Part shown: positions 19,423-29,711 of the stretch, one piece after another
Layout of the letters: every line of letters starts with the position of its first letter
Numbering within the stretch: position 1 is the first letter of the stretch
NCBI RefSeq assembly: GCF_029919255.1
Contig: NZ_CP123991.1
Location: 1,295,110 to 1,359,109, forward strand
Source: a cyanobacterium endosymbiont of Epithemia clementina EcSB
GTDB taxonomy: Bacteria > Cyanobacteriota > Cyanobacteriia > Cyanobacteriales > Microcystaceae
Reading direction: 5' to 3'
Length of the DNA stretch: 64,000 nucleotides
Position numbers and translations under genes: made by a program
The notes under the pieces: model-generated
The model's database searches: none
Seen by the model: only the letters and a program-made list of their open reading frames with translations
What the model was told of the DNA's origin: nothing

Positions 19423-20522
19423 TTCATCACTCCTTAACAATCCTTCATAATAATAACGCTATCTTAGCTAGTCGTTTTGAGTTTGTGAAAGAACATAGGT
19501 CGAAACGGCTTTAATCTCATGGAGACTAAGGTGGTCATCATATGTGGACATATTATTTCCCGTGGGTAACTAAATTCGAAATCGCCTCTACAGAGTAGAA
19601 TTTATTTCTTTGTAGAGTTCTAAATTTTAAAATTTTCCCTCAGCTAATATATTTATATTAGGATGACAACCTGCATGTTAAATTTTAAATATTTTTGTCT
19701 TGTTATTATTATCAACTGCTAGAGTATGAATTTGAGAAATAATAAAAAGTACCACGAAAAGCGCAATCATTAATATGAACATTATAGACCCATAATTAAT
19801 ACTAGATTCCCAATAAGTAAGATAGATATCCTGCAATTCTATTTTAGAGTTAATCTAGATTCATTTAAAGTTTTATCTTACCAGTAAGTAGCATGAAGAT
19901 AATTAGTATATTTGTTGCTAACAAAATTCAGTAAAAATTTATTAAGTAGTCGCAGGAATTAGTTTTCAAAAAATCGCTTTTTAAATAAAGTATTTATTTA
20001 AAAAGCGATTTAAATTAACATATCGAGCAATAGAAAATATCAACGTAAATATTTGTACTTTTTTTAGGGAACTATGTTTTTTTCTAAAAGTGTTGATGGA
20101 TATATCTATTATAATGTTCATATCTCTTGGTTGGTAACAGATGACCTAAAAATTAGTGTTAATTTTATTTATTTAGAATGAAATTAAGATTCAACTGGTT
20201 GACTGGGTGTGGATAAGTAAGGATATCATTTATGATATTTAAGTAAATGAGGCTAGGTTTTTGCTCCATCTTAATTTTAAAAAAAATAGAAACCTGCACA
20301 CTCCTAAAGATATTGATCTGAGATAGGTCAAAAACTTCTTTATAGAAAAGATTTAAAATGATAAGTATTTTGCTAAACGTTGTTTAGTGATGTTATGCAA
20401 ATTTTAATATAATAAAGAAATATTGTGTGAATTCATTTGAAGAAAGCTTAATTATATTAAGCTAAGTCTTAGTTTGAGCTGTTGCTAAGGAGTCAACCAT
20501 TATCAACTCATAATTTTAAAAG
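19423..20522. other. 1.1 kb AT-rich intergenic region
   Basis: I see no gene or recognisable relic. One long inverted repeat at 19971-20011 is listed separately. Confidence 0.5.
19971..20011. repeat. Perfect inverted repeat, 19-bp arms
   Basis: AAATCGCTTTTTAAATAAA, loop GTA, and the exact reverse complement, in non-coding DNA. Confidence 0.92.
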
Positions 20523-21131
20523 TTACTCATAATTAAGTGGTTGCCCAGCATTCCCAAAAACACAGTTTTTTGCTAGGGCTTTTTGCAATAAAATCTGATA
20601 CTTTCTAGCACTAACTTTATAAGCTCCAAACCTTTCGAGATGAGGATTTTGTAATTGAGCATCAAACAACACAAAATCTCTTTTTTTAAGATATTCTACT
20701 AACTTAACCATTGCTACTTTAGAGGCATCAGGAACCCGATAAAACATCGATTCTCCAATAAACGTCCCCCGAATAGCAATCCCCAAAATTCCTCCAGCTA
20801 ACTCATTTCCTTGCCAGGTTTCAAAACTATAAGCCCAACCCTGTTGATAGAGGTTGTAGTAAATCTTGATTAGTTGGGGTGAAATCCAAGTCGTTTCTCG
20901 CTCAGCACATCCTCGACAAACCCCTAAAAAATCTCGGTTAATCTCCACTGAAAACCGTTTTTTATTTAAAATGCGTCGTAAAGACTTCGGATAGTGAAAA
21001 CGTTCATCAAGAGGAATTAAAGCCCGTTGACGACTTGAATACCAATCTAGTACACCCATCTCATCGGCCATTACAAAATAACCTTGAGCATATCCTTGTA
21101 TAATAGAATCCGTATCTTCAGCAAACTCCAT
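20523..21131 (-). CDS. aat: Leucyl/phenylalanyl-tRNA-protein transferase
   Basis: 202 residues with the complete Aat pattern. The N-terminal domain shows FHYPKSLRRIL. The catalytic GNAT-like domain has ETTWISPQLIKIYYNLYQQG, YSFETWQGNELAGGILGIAI, GESMFYR and LFDAQLQNPHLERFGA. The enzyme adds Leu or Phe from aminoacyl-tRNA to proteins starting with Lys or Arg, marking them for Clp degradation by the N-end rule. Length is slightly short for the family because the N-terminus is compact, as in other cyanobacteria. It is isolated, with long spacers on both sides. Confidence 0.93.
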   Translation of the reverse strand: MEFAEDTDSIIQGYAQGYFVMADEMGVLDWYSSRQRALIPLDERFHYPKSLRRILNKKRFSVEINRDFLGVCRGCAERETTWISPQLIKIYYNLYQQGWAYSFETWQGNELAGGILGIAIRGTFIGESMFYRVPDASKVAMVKLVEYLKKRDFVLFDAQLQNPHLERFGAYKVSARKYQILLQKALAKNCVFGNAGQPLNYE

Positions 21132-21783
21132 TGCAGCTTTTTGCTATTAACAAATTTTTATGGTCGCTGAACCAATTTCTCTGACTACCCCGCTCCCTCA
21201 ATCATTTTTCTTACCGGAAGGAAAATGGTTGAGGGGGTCCTACAAACTCAGCTTACTCAAGAGTTTATTTCCAAATCGATTAGCTACAACATAGCCTAAC
21301 AAGCAATCGAGATTTTTATTCGCCAGCAACCGGAAGGAGAAAACGACTTAAGTTTTCTCATTATTCTCATTGTAACGGAAATACAAGATTTTTACTTTCG
21401 AGAAACATTTCTTAGCGAGTCCGCTGTGGCTAATGTAATGAGTGATTCAATCCTTGAGAGTTATTGATCGCTTGTGTGTCCGACAATAAAAACCTTTCAA
21501 AGAGAACAGTTTTTGAAATTTATTAAAATTTACCAAATCATGACCACTGCCTAAGAACAGTGCGGAGAAACTCAATAGAATGTTTAACCTATGATCGAGA
21601 ATTATAAAAATAGTAGACAGGACTGAAAGCCTAAATCGAGACTTTTAGAGTTTATTTTGGGAGACGTTTAGCTAAGAAGGTCTCAAAAGACTGGGCTAAC
21701 TTATCTTAGAAACAGGTGAACAATGACCAATCATCATTCACTAATAACTGGTCACTTAATTCCATTGAGCATCCACTTAATGA
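21132..21783. other. Intergenic region with possible plus-strand relic
   Basis: A near-perfect hairpin at 21195-21235 is followed by about 70 plus-strand codons with one stop (21250-21470), reading AIEIFIRQQPEGENDLSFL and ETFLSESAVANVMSDSILES. It looks like a dead gene, but I cannot name the family. Confidence 0.45.
21195..21235. repeat. Near-perfect inverted repeat upstream of aat
   Basis: CCCTCAATCATTTT pairs with AAAATGGTTGAGGG with one G-T pair, spanning a loop of about a dozen bases. It lies 64 bases upstream of the aat start, so it would be in the leader if transcription starts beyond it. Confidence 0.7.
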
Positions 21784-22086
21784 TTACCAACTAGACTTAA
21801 CAACACCAGGTAACAACCCTTCATGTGCCCATTCCCGTAGGACATTACGAGATAGACCAAAATCTCGATAATAAGCTCTAGAACGACCTGTTACCATACA
21901 ACGGTTCCGATGACGACTAGGTGCACTGTTGCGGGGGAGGCGTTGAAGTTGGCGATGAAGATCCATCTTTTCTTCATAAGTCTCAGCAACGCGGAATTCT
22001 TCTTTGAGAGTTGCCCGCTTCTCGGCATACTTTTCTGCCAAGCGAGCGCGCTTTTTCTCTCGCTCAATCATCGATTTTTTAGCCAT
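21784..22086 (-). CDS. rpsN: Small ribosomal subunit protein S14
   Basis: 100 residues, the zinc-free long form of S14 usual in cyanobacteria. It begins [20 protein letters not shown] and carries the signature [21 protein letters not shown], ending [11 protein letters not shown]. It binds 16S rRNA in the head of the 30S subunit. It is encoded alone, as in other cyanobacteria. No alternative copy is visible here. Confidence 0.97.
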   Translation of the reverse strand: MAKKSMIEREKKRARLAEKYAEKRATLKEEFRVAETYEEKMDLHRQLQRLPRNSAPSRHRNRCMVTGRSRAYYRDFGLSRNVLREWAHEGLLPGVVKSSW

Positions 22087-22411
22087 AAGTTTTTTTGTTC
22101 AGAATTTTTGATAAAGACAACACTCCTCATCATACCGTATTATTGTGAGGACGGGGCATGTTTGTTCAGTGGAGTAGAAATCATTTTTTTTTTAAATAAA
22201 AAATGTTTATGTACTGACTTTAAAGCGGTAATAGACCTCCATAAAATGTTAAAGTTATAGATAAATTGGGAGTATTCGCGGAATTTTATCAGATTATATA
22301 AATATAGGATTGGATAAGTTAAAGGAAGCTCAATGTTATCTATAAACTAGAGACTTGATGAAATTGGTTGAGGTAAAGTCAAACAATCCACTCTTGTTAG
22401 AGTTAAGATAA
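22087..22411. other. Intergenic region
   Basis: AT-rich leader upstream of rpsN and spacer. Nothing recognisable; the 116-codon plus-strand frame across rpsN is a shadow. Confidence 0.5.
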
Positions 22412-22569
22412 CTTCCCAACACGGAAATTGTATTGATTGCTGAAGGGATGAGAAATCGGGAAGATTATCTATCTCTCATAGTAGAGAAAGACATACGTTA
22501 TATACAGGGGGAATATTTCGGTAAACTCGCCGCTAGAATCCTAACCGGGAATAGATTTAGAGTCAGCTA
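22412..22569 (+). pseudogene. EAL-domain (c-di-GMP phosphodiesterase) fragment
   Basis: A 52-codon plus-strand stretch reads EIVLIAEGMRNREDYLSLIV then EKDIRYIQGEYFGKLAA and stops. It resembles the end of EAL domains, where the family pattern is VxAEGVET, a spacer, then GxxYxQGYxFGxP. Upstream the frame is broken by a stop. Only the last sixth of an EAL domain remains, so it cannot be active. Identification is by motif only. Confidence 0.6.
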
Positions 22570-22783
22570 ACCTAAGTTAATAAGAAAAATTAATAAGAAA
22601 AAGTACGGGACAAGCTAAACAGTAACAGGGATTAAGAGGAAAAAATAGATAGGGTAAAAATACTGAAAATTCTTAAGGAAGAAGGAACTTTTCACCAGAA
22701 ACTAACATCCATAATAATGACGACAGATAATTGTTTCACAAGTTTAATGTCATCCAAGGGCGGTTTATGGTGATGAGGTAAAC

Positions 22784-24295
22784 ATGACCGATAGTTTTGA
22801 AAGAATGTCTACAGTAACTGGTCTTCAACAAACACCAGTTCCTAGAAAATTTCCTAAATCTGGCAAATATCTCTATAAGTCAAGAAATACCTCTGCAACC
22901 AAGATTCCTGCTAAAAATCTCCGTTCGCAAAAACTTATCCCTTTTTATCGTGGACTGTTATGGGGGATCACATTTAGTTGTACAGCTGCACTATCGGCTA
23001 CTGTTGGGGCGACCATTACCCTCTTTAGTCCCTTATCAGAAAAGTTAATTCCTTTTGTTGAGCAGATGCAGCTCCCTTGGGAACAAAAAACCCTGACTCC
23101 TAAGACGGACACTTCATCTGCTGTAATACCTCAACCTCAACAAAAGGAAGAGGGAATAGTCTTACAATATCGATTGTCTCGTCCTGTTAATATTTTAGTC
23201 TTAGGAATTGATCGAGTTCCTGATGCCCCACCAGGAAGTTTGGATGCTTTTGGAGGGCGTAGTGACACAATTTTGATATTACGTTTTGATCCCAGCGATT
23301 ATTCAGTAAAAATACTCTCCATTCCCAGGGACAGCCGAGTTAACATCCCAGGGGTAGGATATACCAAGGTTAATGATGCTAACATTTATAGGGGTCCAGC
23401 TTTGACTGCTCGGGTTTTGAGTAACACGCTAAATAATGTCCCTATTGATCGCTATGTTCGAGTTACCACTGATGTTTTTATCAAATTAGTGAACTTGGTA
23501 GGTGGTGTGGAAGTCTTTGTTTCTCATCCCATGAAATATGAAGACAAAACCCAGAACTTAAAAATTGACCTTGAAGCAGGACAGCAAATTCTCAGTGGGG
23601 AACAAGCTGAACATTTTGCTCGTTTTCGCAAAGATAGTTATGGAGATATTGGACGGGTACAACGACAACAAATCCTACTAAAAGCCCTACTAAAACGGCT
23701 GTATGCCCCCACTATTTTGCCTCAAATTCCCAAAGCAATGAGTCTTCTTGAACAGAGCATTGATACTAATCTCACCTGGGAAGAAATGTTAACCTTAGCC
23801 AATTTTGGACGAAAAGTAGAACGGGAAAACGTTCAAATGGTGATGTTACCCGGACGATTTAGTCAGGAAGATGAATTTGATTCTCGTAGCTATTGGGTTC
23901 TTTCTTCAGGGGGAATTGATCAAATTATGCAAGAATACTTTAATGTTACCTCTGAATGGAGACCTCTGCGCCATCGTTCCTCGAACCGGGTCAGAATTGC
24001 CTTACAAAATGCAGCCGATGCTCCCGGGTTAGGAAAACTGATGATGAAATATTTGGCAGATCATGACTTTCATAACGTCTATGTGATTAAAGACTCGCCT
24101 CGACTTTTGAGTGAAACAGAAATTGTCGTGCAGAAAGGAGATATAAAAGCTGCCCAACAGTTGCAAACCCTTCTGGGTCTGGGTAGAGTAGAGGCATCTT
24201 CTACAGGGGATTTAGATTCCCAAATAACCTTACGAATCGGTCTTGATGCCAAGGATTTAGTGTTAGAGGATAGTTTTATCCAAACTAGCGAGTAG
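22784..24295 (+). CDS. LytR-CpsA-Psr (LCP) family protein
   Basis: 503 residues. A basic cytoplasmic tail is followed by one transmembrane helix at about 48-75. The LCP domain (about 125-320) shows VNILVLGIDR, FGGRSDTILILRFDP, ILSIPRDSRVNIPGVG, KVNDANIYRG and FARFRKDSYGDIGRVQRQQ. Its arginines and aspartates bind the pyrophosphate of polyprenyl-linked substrates. A LytR_C-like domain covers the last 110 residues. LCP enzymes attach glycopolymers to peptidoglycan outside the membrane. ATG 22784 has GAGG upstream. Its retention fits the glycosyltransferase cluster near 56-64 kb, which could make such a polymer. No disruption is seen. Confidence 0.92.
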   Translation: MTDSFERMSTVTGLQQTPVPRKFPKSGKYLYKSRNTSATKIPAKNLRSQKLIPFYRGLLWGITFSCTAALSATVGATITLFSPLSEKLIPFVEQMQLPWEQKTLTPKTDTSSAVIPQPQQKEEGIVLQYRLSRPVNILVLGIDRVPDAPPGSLDAFGGRSDTILILRFDPSDYSVKILSIPRDSRVNIPGVGYTKVNDANIYRGPALTARVLSNTLNNVPIDRYVRVTTDVFIKLVNLVGGVEVFVSHPMKYEDKTQNLKIDLEAGQQILSGEQAEHFARFRKDSYGDIGRVQRQQILLKALLKRLYAPTILPQIPKAMSLLEQSIDTNLTWEEMLTLANFGRKVERENVQMVMLPGRFSQEDEFDSRSYWVLSSGGIDQIMQEYFNVTSEWRPLRHRSSNRVRIALQNAADAPGLGKLMMKYLADHDFHNVYVIKDSPRLLSETEIVVQKGDIKAAQQLQTLLGLGRVEASSTGDLDSQITLRIGLDAKDLVLEDSFIQTSE

Positions 24296-24726
24296 TTCAA
24301 TTATAAGGCAGGCTAATTTTGAAGTGTCAAATCTATCTTTATGAGATTTTAATTCAAGGAGTAATGCTCAAAGCGAATTTACGAGGGGTAAATCCGATAA
24401 ACTTCTTGGGCACGTAAATTTGGATTTTGCCGACTTAACCAATGCCATTTTAGTTCATATTATTACTACTCTTACCCGCTTTATTATGATGTAATTATTA
24501 TGAGGGTTAGTTTAGCCAATTTAGTGATTAATAGCTATTAAGTTTTCTTAATGTGTGAGATAGCTGATGGAGTTAACCCTGTTACTGGAGTAAGTGCACG
24601 AGATAGTTTAAACTATTGTTAATACACAACCCTAGGTCAAATTGATCACTACTCAAAATATGAGGATTCTTCATGGTATTTTTAGGTAGGGGCTTCTCCC
24701 GACATTTTCGTTAATTCTTAAGCACC
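24296..24726. other. Intergenic region before dxr
   Basis: No gene or clear relic; it presumably contains the dxr promoter. Confidence 0.5.
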
Positions 24727-25923
24727 GTGAAGAAAATCTCCATCCTTGGTTCCACTGGCTCCATTGGTACGCAAACCCTGGATATTGTTAGCGAATACCC
24801 TGAACGATTTCAGGTTGTTGGATTAGCTGCAAACAATAATGGCCAACTGTTAGCTCAACAAATTAGGCAATTCAGACCTGAAATTGTCGCTATTTGTAAC
24901 GAAAATCAATTAGAGACCCTCAAAGAAACTATTGCTTCTCTTGACTATTCTCCTATTCTCCTTACTGGAGAAGTCGGAGTGACTGAAGTAGCCCGTTACG
25001 GAGACTCAGAAAGTGTAGTTAGCGGAATCGTAGGCTGTGCAGGGTTGTTGCCCACAATAGCAGCCATTGAAGCGGGAAAAGATATCGCCTTAGCTAACAA
25101 AGAGACATTAATTGCGGGAGGACCAGTAGTCCTCCCTTTAGTAGAAAAACATGGGGTTAAATTACTTCCTGCTGACTCAGAACATTCTGCTATTTTCCAA
25201 TGTTTAGAAGGGGTTCCTTCCGAAGGATTGCGCCGCATTATTTTAACGGCTTCTGGGGGAGCTTTTTTAGACTGGCCGGTAGAAAAATTACGCTTTGTCA
25301 CCGTTGACGATGCCATTAAACATCCAAATTGGTCAATGGGACGTAAAATCACGGTAGACTCAGCTACCCTGATGAATAAAGGATTAGAAGTCATCGAAGC
25401 TCATTATTTGTTTGGGTTAGATTACGAAAACATCGATATCGTAATTCATCCTCAAAGTATTATTCATTCCTTGGTTGAATTACAAGATACCTCAGTGTTA
25501 GCCCAATTAGGATGGCCTAATATGTGTCTTCCCTTACTGTATAGTTTATCGTGGCCTGAACGGATTTATACTAATTGGGAACAACTCGATTTAGTTAAAG
25601 CCGGTAGTTTAACCTTTTGGGAACCAGATCATCAAAAATATCCCTGTATTCAGTTGGCCTATGCCGCGGGAAGAGCAGGGGGGGTAATGCCAGCAGTATT
25701 GAATGCAGCTAACGAGCAAGCAGTAGCTTTCTTTTTAGAAAAGAAAATCACCTTTCTTGATATTCCCAAATTAATTGAGATTGTTTGTGATCGCTTTACG
25801 AATAAAAATACTTTAACACCGACTTTAGAAGAGATTTTAGAAACTGATCGCTGGGCTAGACAAGCAGTAGTTCAAGCTTTCCAAGAAGTGGCCAAAGGCG
25901 ACCAAATTATGTCTGTGAAATAA
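24727..25923 (+). CDS. dxr: 1-deoxy-D-xylulose 5-phosphate reductoisomerase
   Basis: 398 residues starting at GTG ([20 protein letters not shown]). NADPH binding is shown by GSTGSIGTQ. The catalytic region has [27 protein letters not shown] (Asp and Glu for metal binding), [19 protein letters not shown] and [12 protein letters not shown]. The enzyme makes 2-C-methylerythritol 4-phosphate, the committed step of the MEP isoprenoid pathway, in the cytosol. A second MEP gene, ispF, lies at 32.7 kb. Isoprenoids remain needed for hopanoids and polyprenyl carriers even if carotenoids are lost. Length and frame are normal. Confidence 0.97.
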   Translation: MKKISILGSTGSIGTQTLDIVSEYPERFQVVGLAANNNGQLLAQQIRQFRPEIVAICNENQLETLKETIASLDYSPILLTGEVGVTEVARYGDSESVVSGIVGCAGLLPTIAAIEAGKDIALANKETLIAGGPVVLPLVEKHGVKLLPADSEHSAIFQCLEGVPSEGLRRIILTASGGAFLDWPVEKLRFVTVDDAIKHPNWSMGRKITVDSATLMNKGLEVIEAHYLFGLDYENIDIVIHPQSIIHSLVELQDTSVLAQLGWPNMCLPLLYSLSWPERIYTNWEQLDLVKAGSLTFWEPDHQKYPCIQLAYAAGRAGGVMPAVLNAANEQAVAFFLEKKITFLDIPKLIEIVCDRFTNKNTLTPTLEEILETDRWARQAVVQAFQEVAKGDQIMSVK

Positions 25924-26522
25924 ATTGAAGTTTCAAAATACTTCACCAAGTTTAATAAAATTAACTATTGCAATAGCGGTGAAGATTGTGTGAGGGACGA
26001 TTCCATACTGATTTTAATAAAAGTTATTATTTATTGTCTATTTTCTGGAGTTGGGTAGAGCATAGCTTATATTTTTAGCCTTTAGTATTGCGTATACCAA
26101 GTTTATATTTATTAAGTACTCGTTCTGCTTCTGGTTCCTATGAAAATTTACTTACCCTTGACGATGCTGTCAATGATGCGTTTGTAATTAAGCTTTCAGA
26201 GTATCAGTTACGCTTAACTCTTGGAAAGAATGAACTTAAACTCTGAAGAGTTAGGCTAAACAAACAAATTGCTTACCCTACCTAATTAATTCAGTCTGCA
26301 AAGGCAGGTTTTTTAAAATAAGGAGTTAGTTTTTTACTAACGATTAATTTAGCATAACTAAATACTATGAATGTAACTGGGACAGGAAAGTTGTATACAA
26401 CGTCTCTACCGACTATCTGTAGTAGACTTAAAAGTGATTGTAGATAACAAGTTATCCAGTTCAATTGATAATTGAAAATTACGATTTTTTTAGTAAAATA
26501 TTTTGGATAAAAATAGTAGTTT
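25924..26522. other. Intergenic region with short unidentified open stretch
   Basis: A plus-strand frame at about 26116-26246 reads SYENLLTLDDAVNDAFVIKL and then LRLTLGKNELKL before a stop. It looks like a protein fragment but is unrecognised. The rest appears empty. Confidence 0.4.
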
Positions 26523-27068
26523 TCATGTTCTATTTTTTGGGGGTTGCCCCTGATTTTGCAATACTTCAATAATTTTAGTATTGGCTTTTGGAAAAGAATA
26601 ACTATTAATTTCATCTAAAGTTACCCAACGAATTTCTTCACATCTGATGAGTTTAGGTTCCCCTGTTAAATAACGACAGCGATGAACAATTAAAGTAACT
26701 TTAAAATGAGTATAAGCATGCTCAAAAGTAATAAGATGTTCTCGTACTCCTATCTCAATATCAATTTCTTCTAAAACCTCTCGTTTGATACAATCTTCAA
26801 CAGTCTCATTGGGTTCAAATTTTCCCCCTGGAAATTCCCATAAACCACCAAGTAATCCTTTTTTAAGACGACGATCAATTAAAATTTGCCCGTCCTCATT
26901 ATAGATAACAGCAACGCCTATTTTTTTATGGGGTAAAGGATTAGGGTTTTCACGCATGGGAAGTTGATTTTTAATTCTTTGATGACAAGCTTGGTAATGT
27001 GATCGCCAGGGATATAGTAAACATTTTGGATGAGTTCGAGTGCCAATAATTGCTTCTAGGTCTATCAA
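26523..27068 (-). CDS. NUDIX domain left from a broken MutY
   Basis: This frame is the C-terminal part of a cyanobacterial MutY. The first 35 residues (GTRTHPKCLLYPWRSHYQAC) are the former 4Fe-4S cluster loop, in which most cluster cysteines have been replaced. The following domain keeps a nearly complete NUDIX box, GGKFEPNETVEDCIKREV then LEEIDI; the usual Gly of the REUxEExGU motif is Asp. Upstream DNA holds the glycosylase half in fragments. Translation could begin at ATG 26957 (MRENPNPLPHKK), giving a stand-alone 144-residue NUDIX protein. It may still hydrolyse oxidised nucleotides or may be drifting; the open frame alone cannot decide. Confidence 0.7.
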   Translation of the reverse strand: MIDLEAIIGTRTHPKCLLYPWRSHYQACHQRIKNQLPMRENPNPLPHKKIGVAVIYNEDGQILIDRRLKKGLLGGLWEFPGGKFEPNETVEDCIKREVLEEIDIEIGVREHLITFEHAYTHFKVTLIVHRCRYLTGEPKLIRCEEIRWVTLDEINSYSFPKANTKIIEVLQNQGQPPKNRT

Positions 27069-27540
27069 CTCTTGATTAAAATCCTAAGGTTTTTTTAGTC
27101 GAGTAAACTGTCTTACATTTGTCAAATCGTATCGCTTTTACAAAGCGAATCATGCAAAGCAGTTAATCTTGATAATACTCACTTAAAGTTCCCATCAAGG
27201 ATAAAAACAGGTTGGACTAAAGGCTCCACTGAGAATTCCTCCAGTAGTAGTTCATCCAATTTCTGTCCATCATGATAGCGCCTGATGTCCTATTAAGATT
27301 CCGAGCGTGTACATAACACCCTAATCATTCCCCAACTTTAAGAACGATTCGTAAAATCGGCTTTGCTTGAGTCCTCAATACTGGAAAGCGCTTCTAACTA
27401 TGAGTTGATAGTAAGGAATACCCGTTTTCTCCCGAGTCTATTGGCACATAGTCCCCGACACCTAAACAAGATAGGGATTCTTAAGGTCTCGTCAATGGAA
27501 ACCTCGACCCTTACTTTCAGCCTAAGATAATCTCTATTAT
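27069..27540 (-). pseudogene. mutY: MutY glycosylase domain relic
   Basis: Read on the minus strand in three frames, this holds the MutY catalytic half in order. The pieces are KNPYLV and VSGTMCQ (family NPYRIWVSEIMLQQT), REKTGIPYYQ (QVKTVIPYYxR), CYVHARNLNRTSG (YYARARNLH), TTTGGILSGAF (GRTTAGGILSxAF), VFILDGNFK (PVAILDGNVKRVL) and DFNQELIDLEAIIGT (DFNQALMDLGATVC). Stops and frameshifts occur throughout. MutY removes adenine opposite 8-oxoguanine, so its loss should raise G-to-T transversions and drive AT bias. The 5-prime end runs into the hairpin at 27512-27555. Confidence 0.85.
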
Positions 27541-27555
27541 CTTAGGCTGAAAGTA
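27512..27555. repeat. Perfect inverted repeat, 20-bp arms, at 5-prime edge of dead mutY
   Basis: TACTTTCAGCCTAAGATAAT, loop CTCT, and the exact reverse complement. It overlaps where the MutY N-terminus would be encoded. Confidence 0.93.
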
Positions 27556-27685
27556 GGTAAACCCGTATTCATTTAGTCACAGATTTTTCAAGCAAAGATA
27601 GCAAAGATTTAATTAGTTAAATTCTTCCCATAGGACTTTTCCTCTGAAAATCTTGCCAAGGAGAACAGTTAAGCAACTTTATAGC

Positions 27686-28024
27686 TCACGGTTTCGTTGT
27701 TTTACTTATTAATTGCAAAGATTTTTCAAATCCCATTCGTTGTTCTACATTCCGTAGAAAATAACCACTCATCATAGCAGAAGCTAATAAACGTCCCAAA
27801 TCTTCTCGACTGGTATTCACGGTAATATCAAAGTGTTCGGATGGCAGATTTCCTAACAGACCAACAATATTCTGTTCCATAAATTGGAATACTTCAGAGG
27901 AGTCTGGCTTTGACAATCTGGCAATAGTTTCTGGACTCAAAGATTGAATGTATCCCCATAAACTTTCCCTATCTTCTCCCTCATTGTCAAAGAAGCGTTG
28001 AGAATATTTAAATTTATTAGTCAC
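27686..28024 (-). CDS. DUF760 domain-containing protein
   Basis: About 112 residues with the DUF760 pattern SLWGYIQSLSPETIARLSKP, FMEQNIVGLLGNLPSEHFDI and TSREDLGRLLASAMMSGYFL. The GTG at 28024 is chosen because AGGAG lies seven bases before it; upstream in-frame codons add a non-family extension. The family is common to cyanobacteria and chloroplasts. Some plant members are linked to chloroplast protein turnover, but the bacterial role is unknown. It is co-directional with sigD, 170 bases downstream of it. Confidence 0.82.
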   Translation of the reverse strand: MTNKFKYSQRFFDNEGEDRESLWGYIQSLSPETIARLSKPDSSEVFQFMEQNIVGLLGNLPSEHFDITVNTSREDLGRLLASAMMSGYFLRNVEQRMGFEKSLQLISKTTKP

Positions 28025-28192
28025 TACTAATCTCCTATAGACTCTACCCAAATTAGAGGGTTATTGACCACAACTAATAGGACAGTATCGATAACCTTCA
28101 TGTTTCACCTTAACAGGTTTAGTTGTTATATTGAGGTCAGTAAAACCGAACTGTTGTTCCGTATTCTCCAACCTCTTAACCTTATAAATTAC

Positions 28193-29149
28193 TTAGCTAG
28201 CCAAATATTCCCTAATATTAGCCTTAAGTTTTCGGAGTTTTGCTAAGGCTTCTCGTTCAATTTGTCTAACCCGTTCACGACTAATACTGAGGATAGTACC
28301 AATCTTGGCTAACGTCAGAGGCTTGCCATCAGCAAGGCCAAATCTTAAAGCTAATACTTCCTTCTGTTGTGGTGTGAGATCTTCCATTAGTTTGTCGAGA
28401 TCCAACTGCAAGGAGGAATAGGTGGCATAATCTTCGGGAGACGGGCCGGTATCCTCTAATAAGTCTCCTAATTCGGTGTCTTGATTATCTCCTACCCTCA
28501 GATCCAAAGAGAGGGGTTGACGAGCGCGTTCCAGGTATTCCCGAACCTGTTTGGGGGTTAACTCCAGTTCTTCAGCTAGTTCTTGAATGGTCGCAGCACG
28601 GCCTTTTTCCTGGGCAAGTTGCCGTTGTGCTTTCTTAATTTTATTGAGTTTTTCGGTGATGTGAATCGGTAAACGAATAGTACGGCTTTTCTCAGCGATC
28701 GCACGGGTGATAGCTTGACGAATCCACCAATAAGCATAGGTTGAAAAACGATACCCTTTAGTGGGATCAAATTTCTCTACCCCACGTTGCATCCCAATAG
28801 TTCCTTCTTGAATCAAGTCTAAGAGATCTAAATTGCGCTTAAGGTATTTTTTGGCCACTGATACGACTAAGCGAAGATTAGCCTCAACCATTTTACGCTT
28901 AGCTGCTTCTCCAGTAGCAATCACTGAACGAAGTTCCTTCTGAGTGATCCTAGCAGTTTTCGCCCATTGAGCTATGGTGGGTTCTTGTCCCAGTTCTTCA
29001 GTTAAAGATTTTTGGATGTTCTCTAGGCTCACTAATCGTTGTACCCGCTTAGCATAAAGGATTTCTTCCTCATGAGTCAGTAAAGGAACACGACCAATTT
29101 CTCTTAGGTAGGCACGAACAGGATCGGGAGAAGTTGTGGAAATTTTCAT
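28193..29149 (-). CDS. sigD: Group 2 RNA polymerase sigma factor, SigD type
   Basis: 318 residues, the length of cyanobacterial SigD. Region 1.2 is [20 protein letters not shown]. Region 2 runs [12 protein letters not shown] through [20 protein letters not shown] and [17 protein letters not shown]. Region 3 and the region 4 helix-turn-helix ([20 protein letters not shown]) are complete. The N-terminal region 1.1 of the principal SigA is absent. Group 2 factors direct RNA polymerase to stress or light-regulated promoters in free-living relatives. Retention in a shrunken genome implies that some conditional regulation remains. Assignment to SigD rather than SigB or SigE rests on length. Confidence 0.88.
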   Translation of the reverse strand: MKISTTSPDPVRAYLREIGRVPLLTHEEEILYAKRVQRLVSLENIQKSLTEELGQEPTIAQWAKTARITQKELRSVIATGEAAKRKMVEANLRLVVSVAKKYLKRNLDLLDLIQEGTIGMQRGVEKFDPTKGYRFSTYAYWWIRQAITRAIAEKSRTIRLPIHITEKLNKIKKAQRQLAQEKGRAATIQELAEELELTPKQVREYLERARQPLSLDLRVGDNQDTELGDLLEDTGPSPEDYATYSSLQLDLDKLMEDLTPQQKEVLALRFGLADGKPLTLAKIGTILSISRERVRQIEREALAKLRKLKANIREYLAS

Positions 29150-29711
29150 AATGTGTAGTCCAGTAGCAGTTTCAGGGTAATTGTAAGGTTATATGAAATA
29201 TTTTCTGATTTTATAAGAGTAACTGAGTAAATCTTATTGAAGTAGATTATGGGTTTCTGTTTTATTCATGGCTTTCGGCTATAGTATTTGGTATTTAGAT
29301 TTAGAACTGATGACTATTCGGGGTGATGTTCTGACAGGTTGGGAAGTTATGGGTTGAGAGTCAGTACTTACACTTTTTGTTCCTTAATAAGGTTACATTG
29401 CTTTGTTAACTTTTATAAGATTTATACATTATTGAGTTAGTCTAGCCTCTTTCCAAAGGATATATTTATCGGGATAGATTACCTAAATTAGCAAAAAACA
29501 AATCCAACCTATGAAACAAAATGTTAAGAACTATTAAAATAGAGTTGTTCATGACTGAAAATATAGACAAATGGCCATAGTTAAGTATCAATTTTTTGAA
29601 TATTTTGTCTTCTCCTATTTTCAACAGCCGTAATGAATGAGGGGAAATAGTGAGATGTAAAATATATTGTGGTAATCTGGTCCCCTACTAAAATAAGCAA
29701 AGCTCAAAAAA
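29150..29711. other. Intergenic region between divergent sigD and trpD
   Basis: No gene is seen. It should contain both promoters; I cannot place them with confidence. Confidence 0.5.

Noticed and set aside
26291-26614. 107-codon minus-strand frame overlapping the NUDIX gene end
   Set aside because: Composition is random AT-rich and it overlaps the real NUDIX frame.
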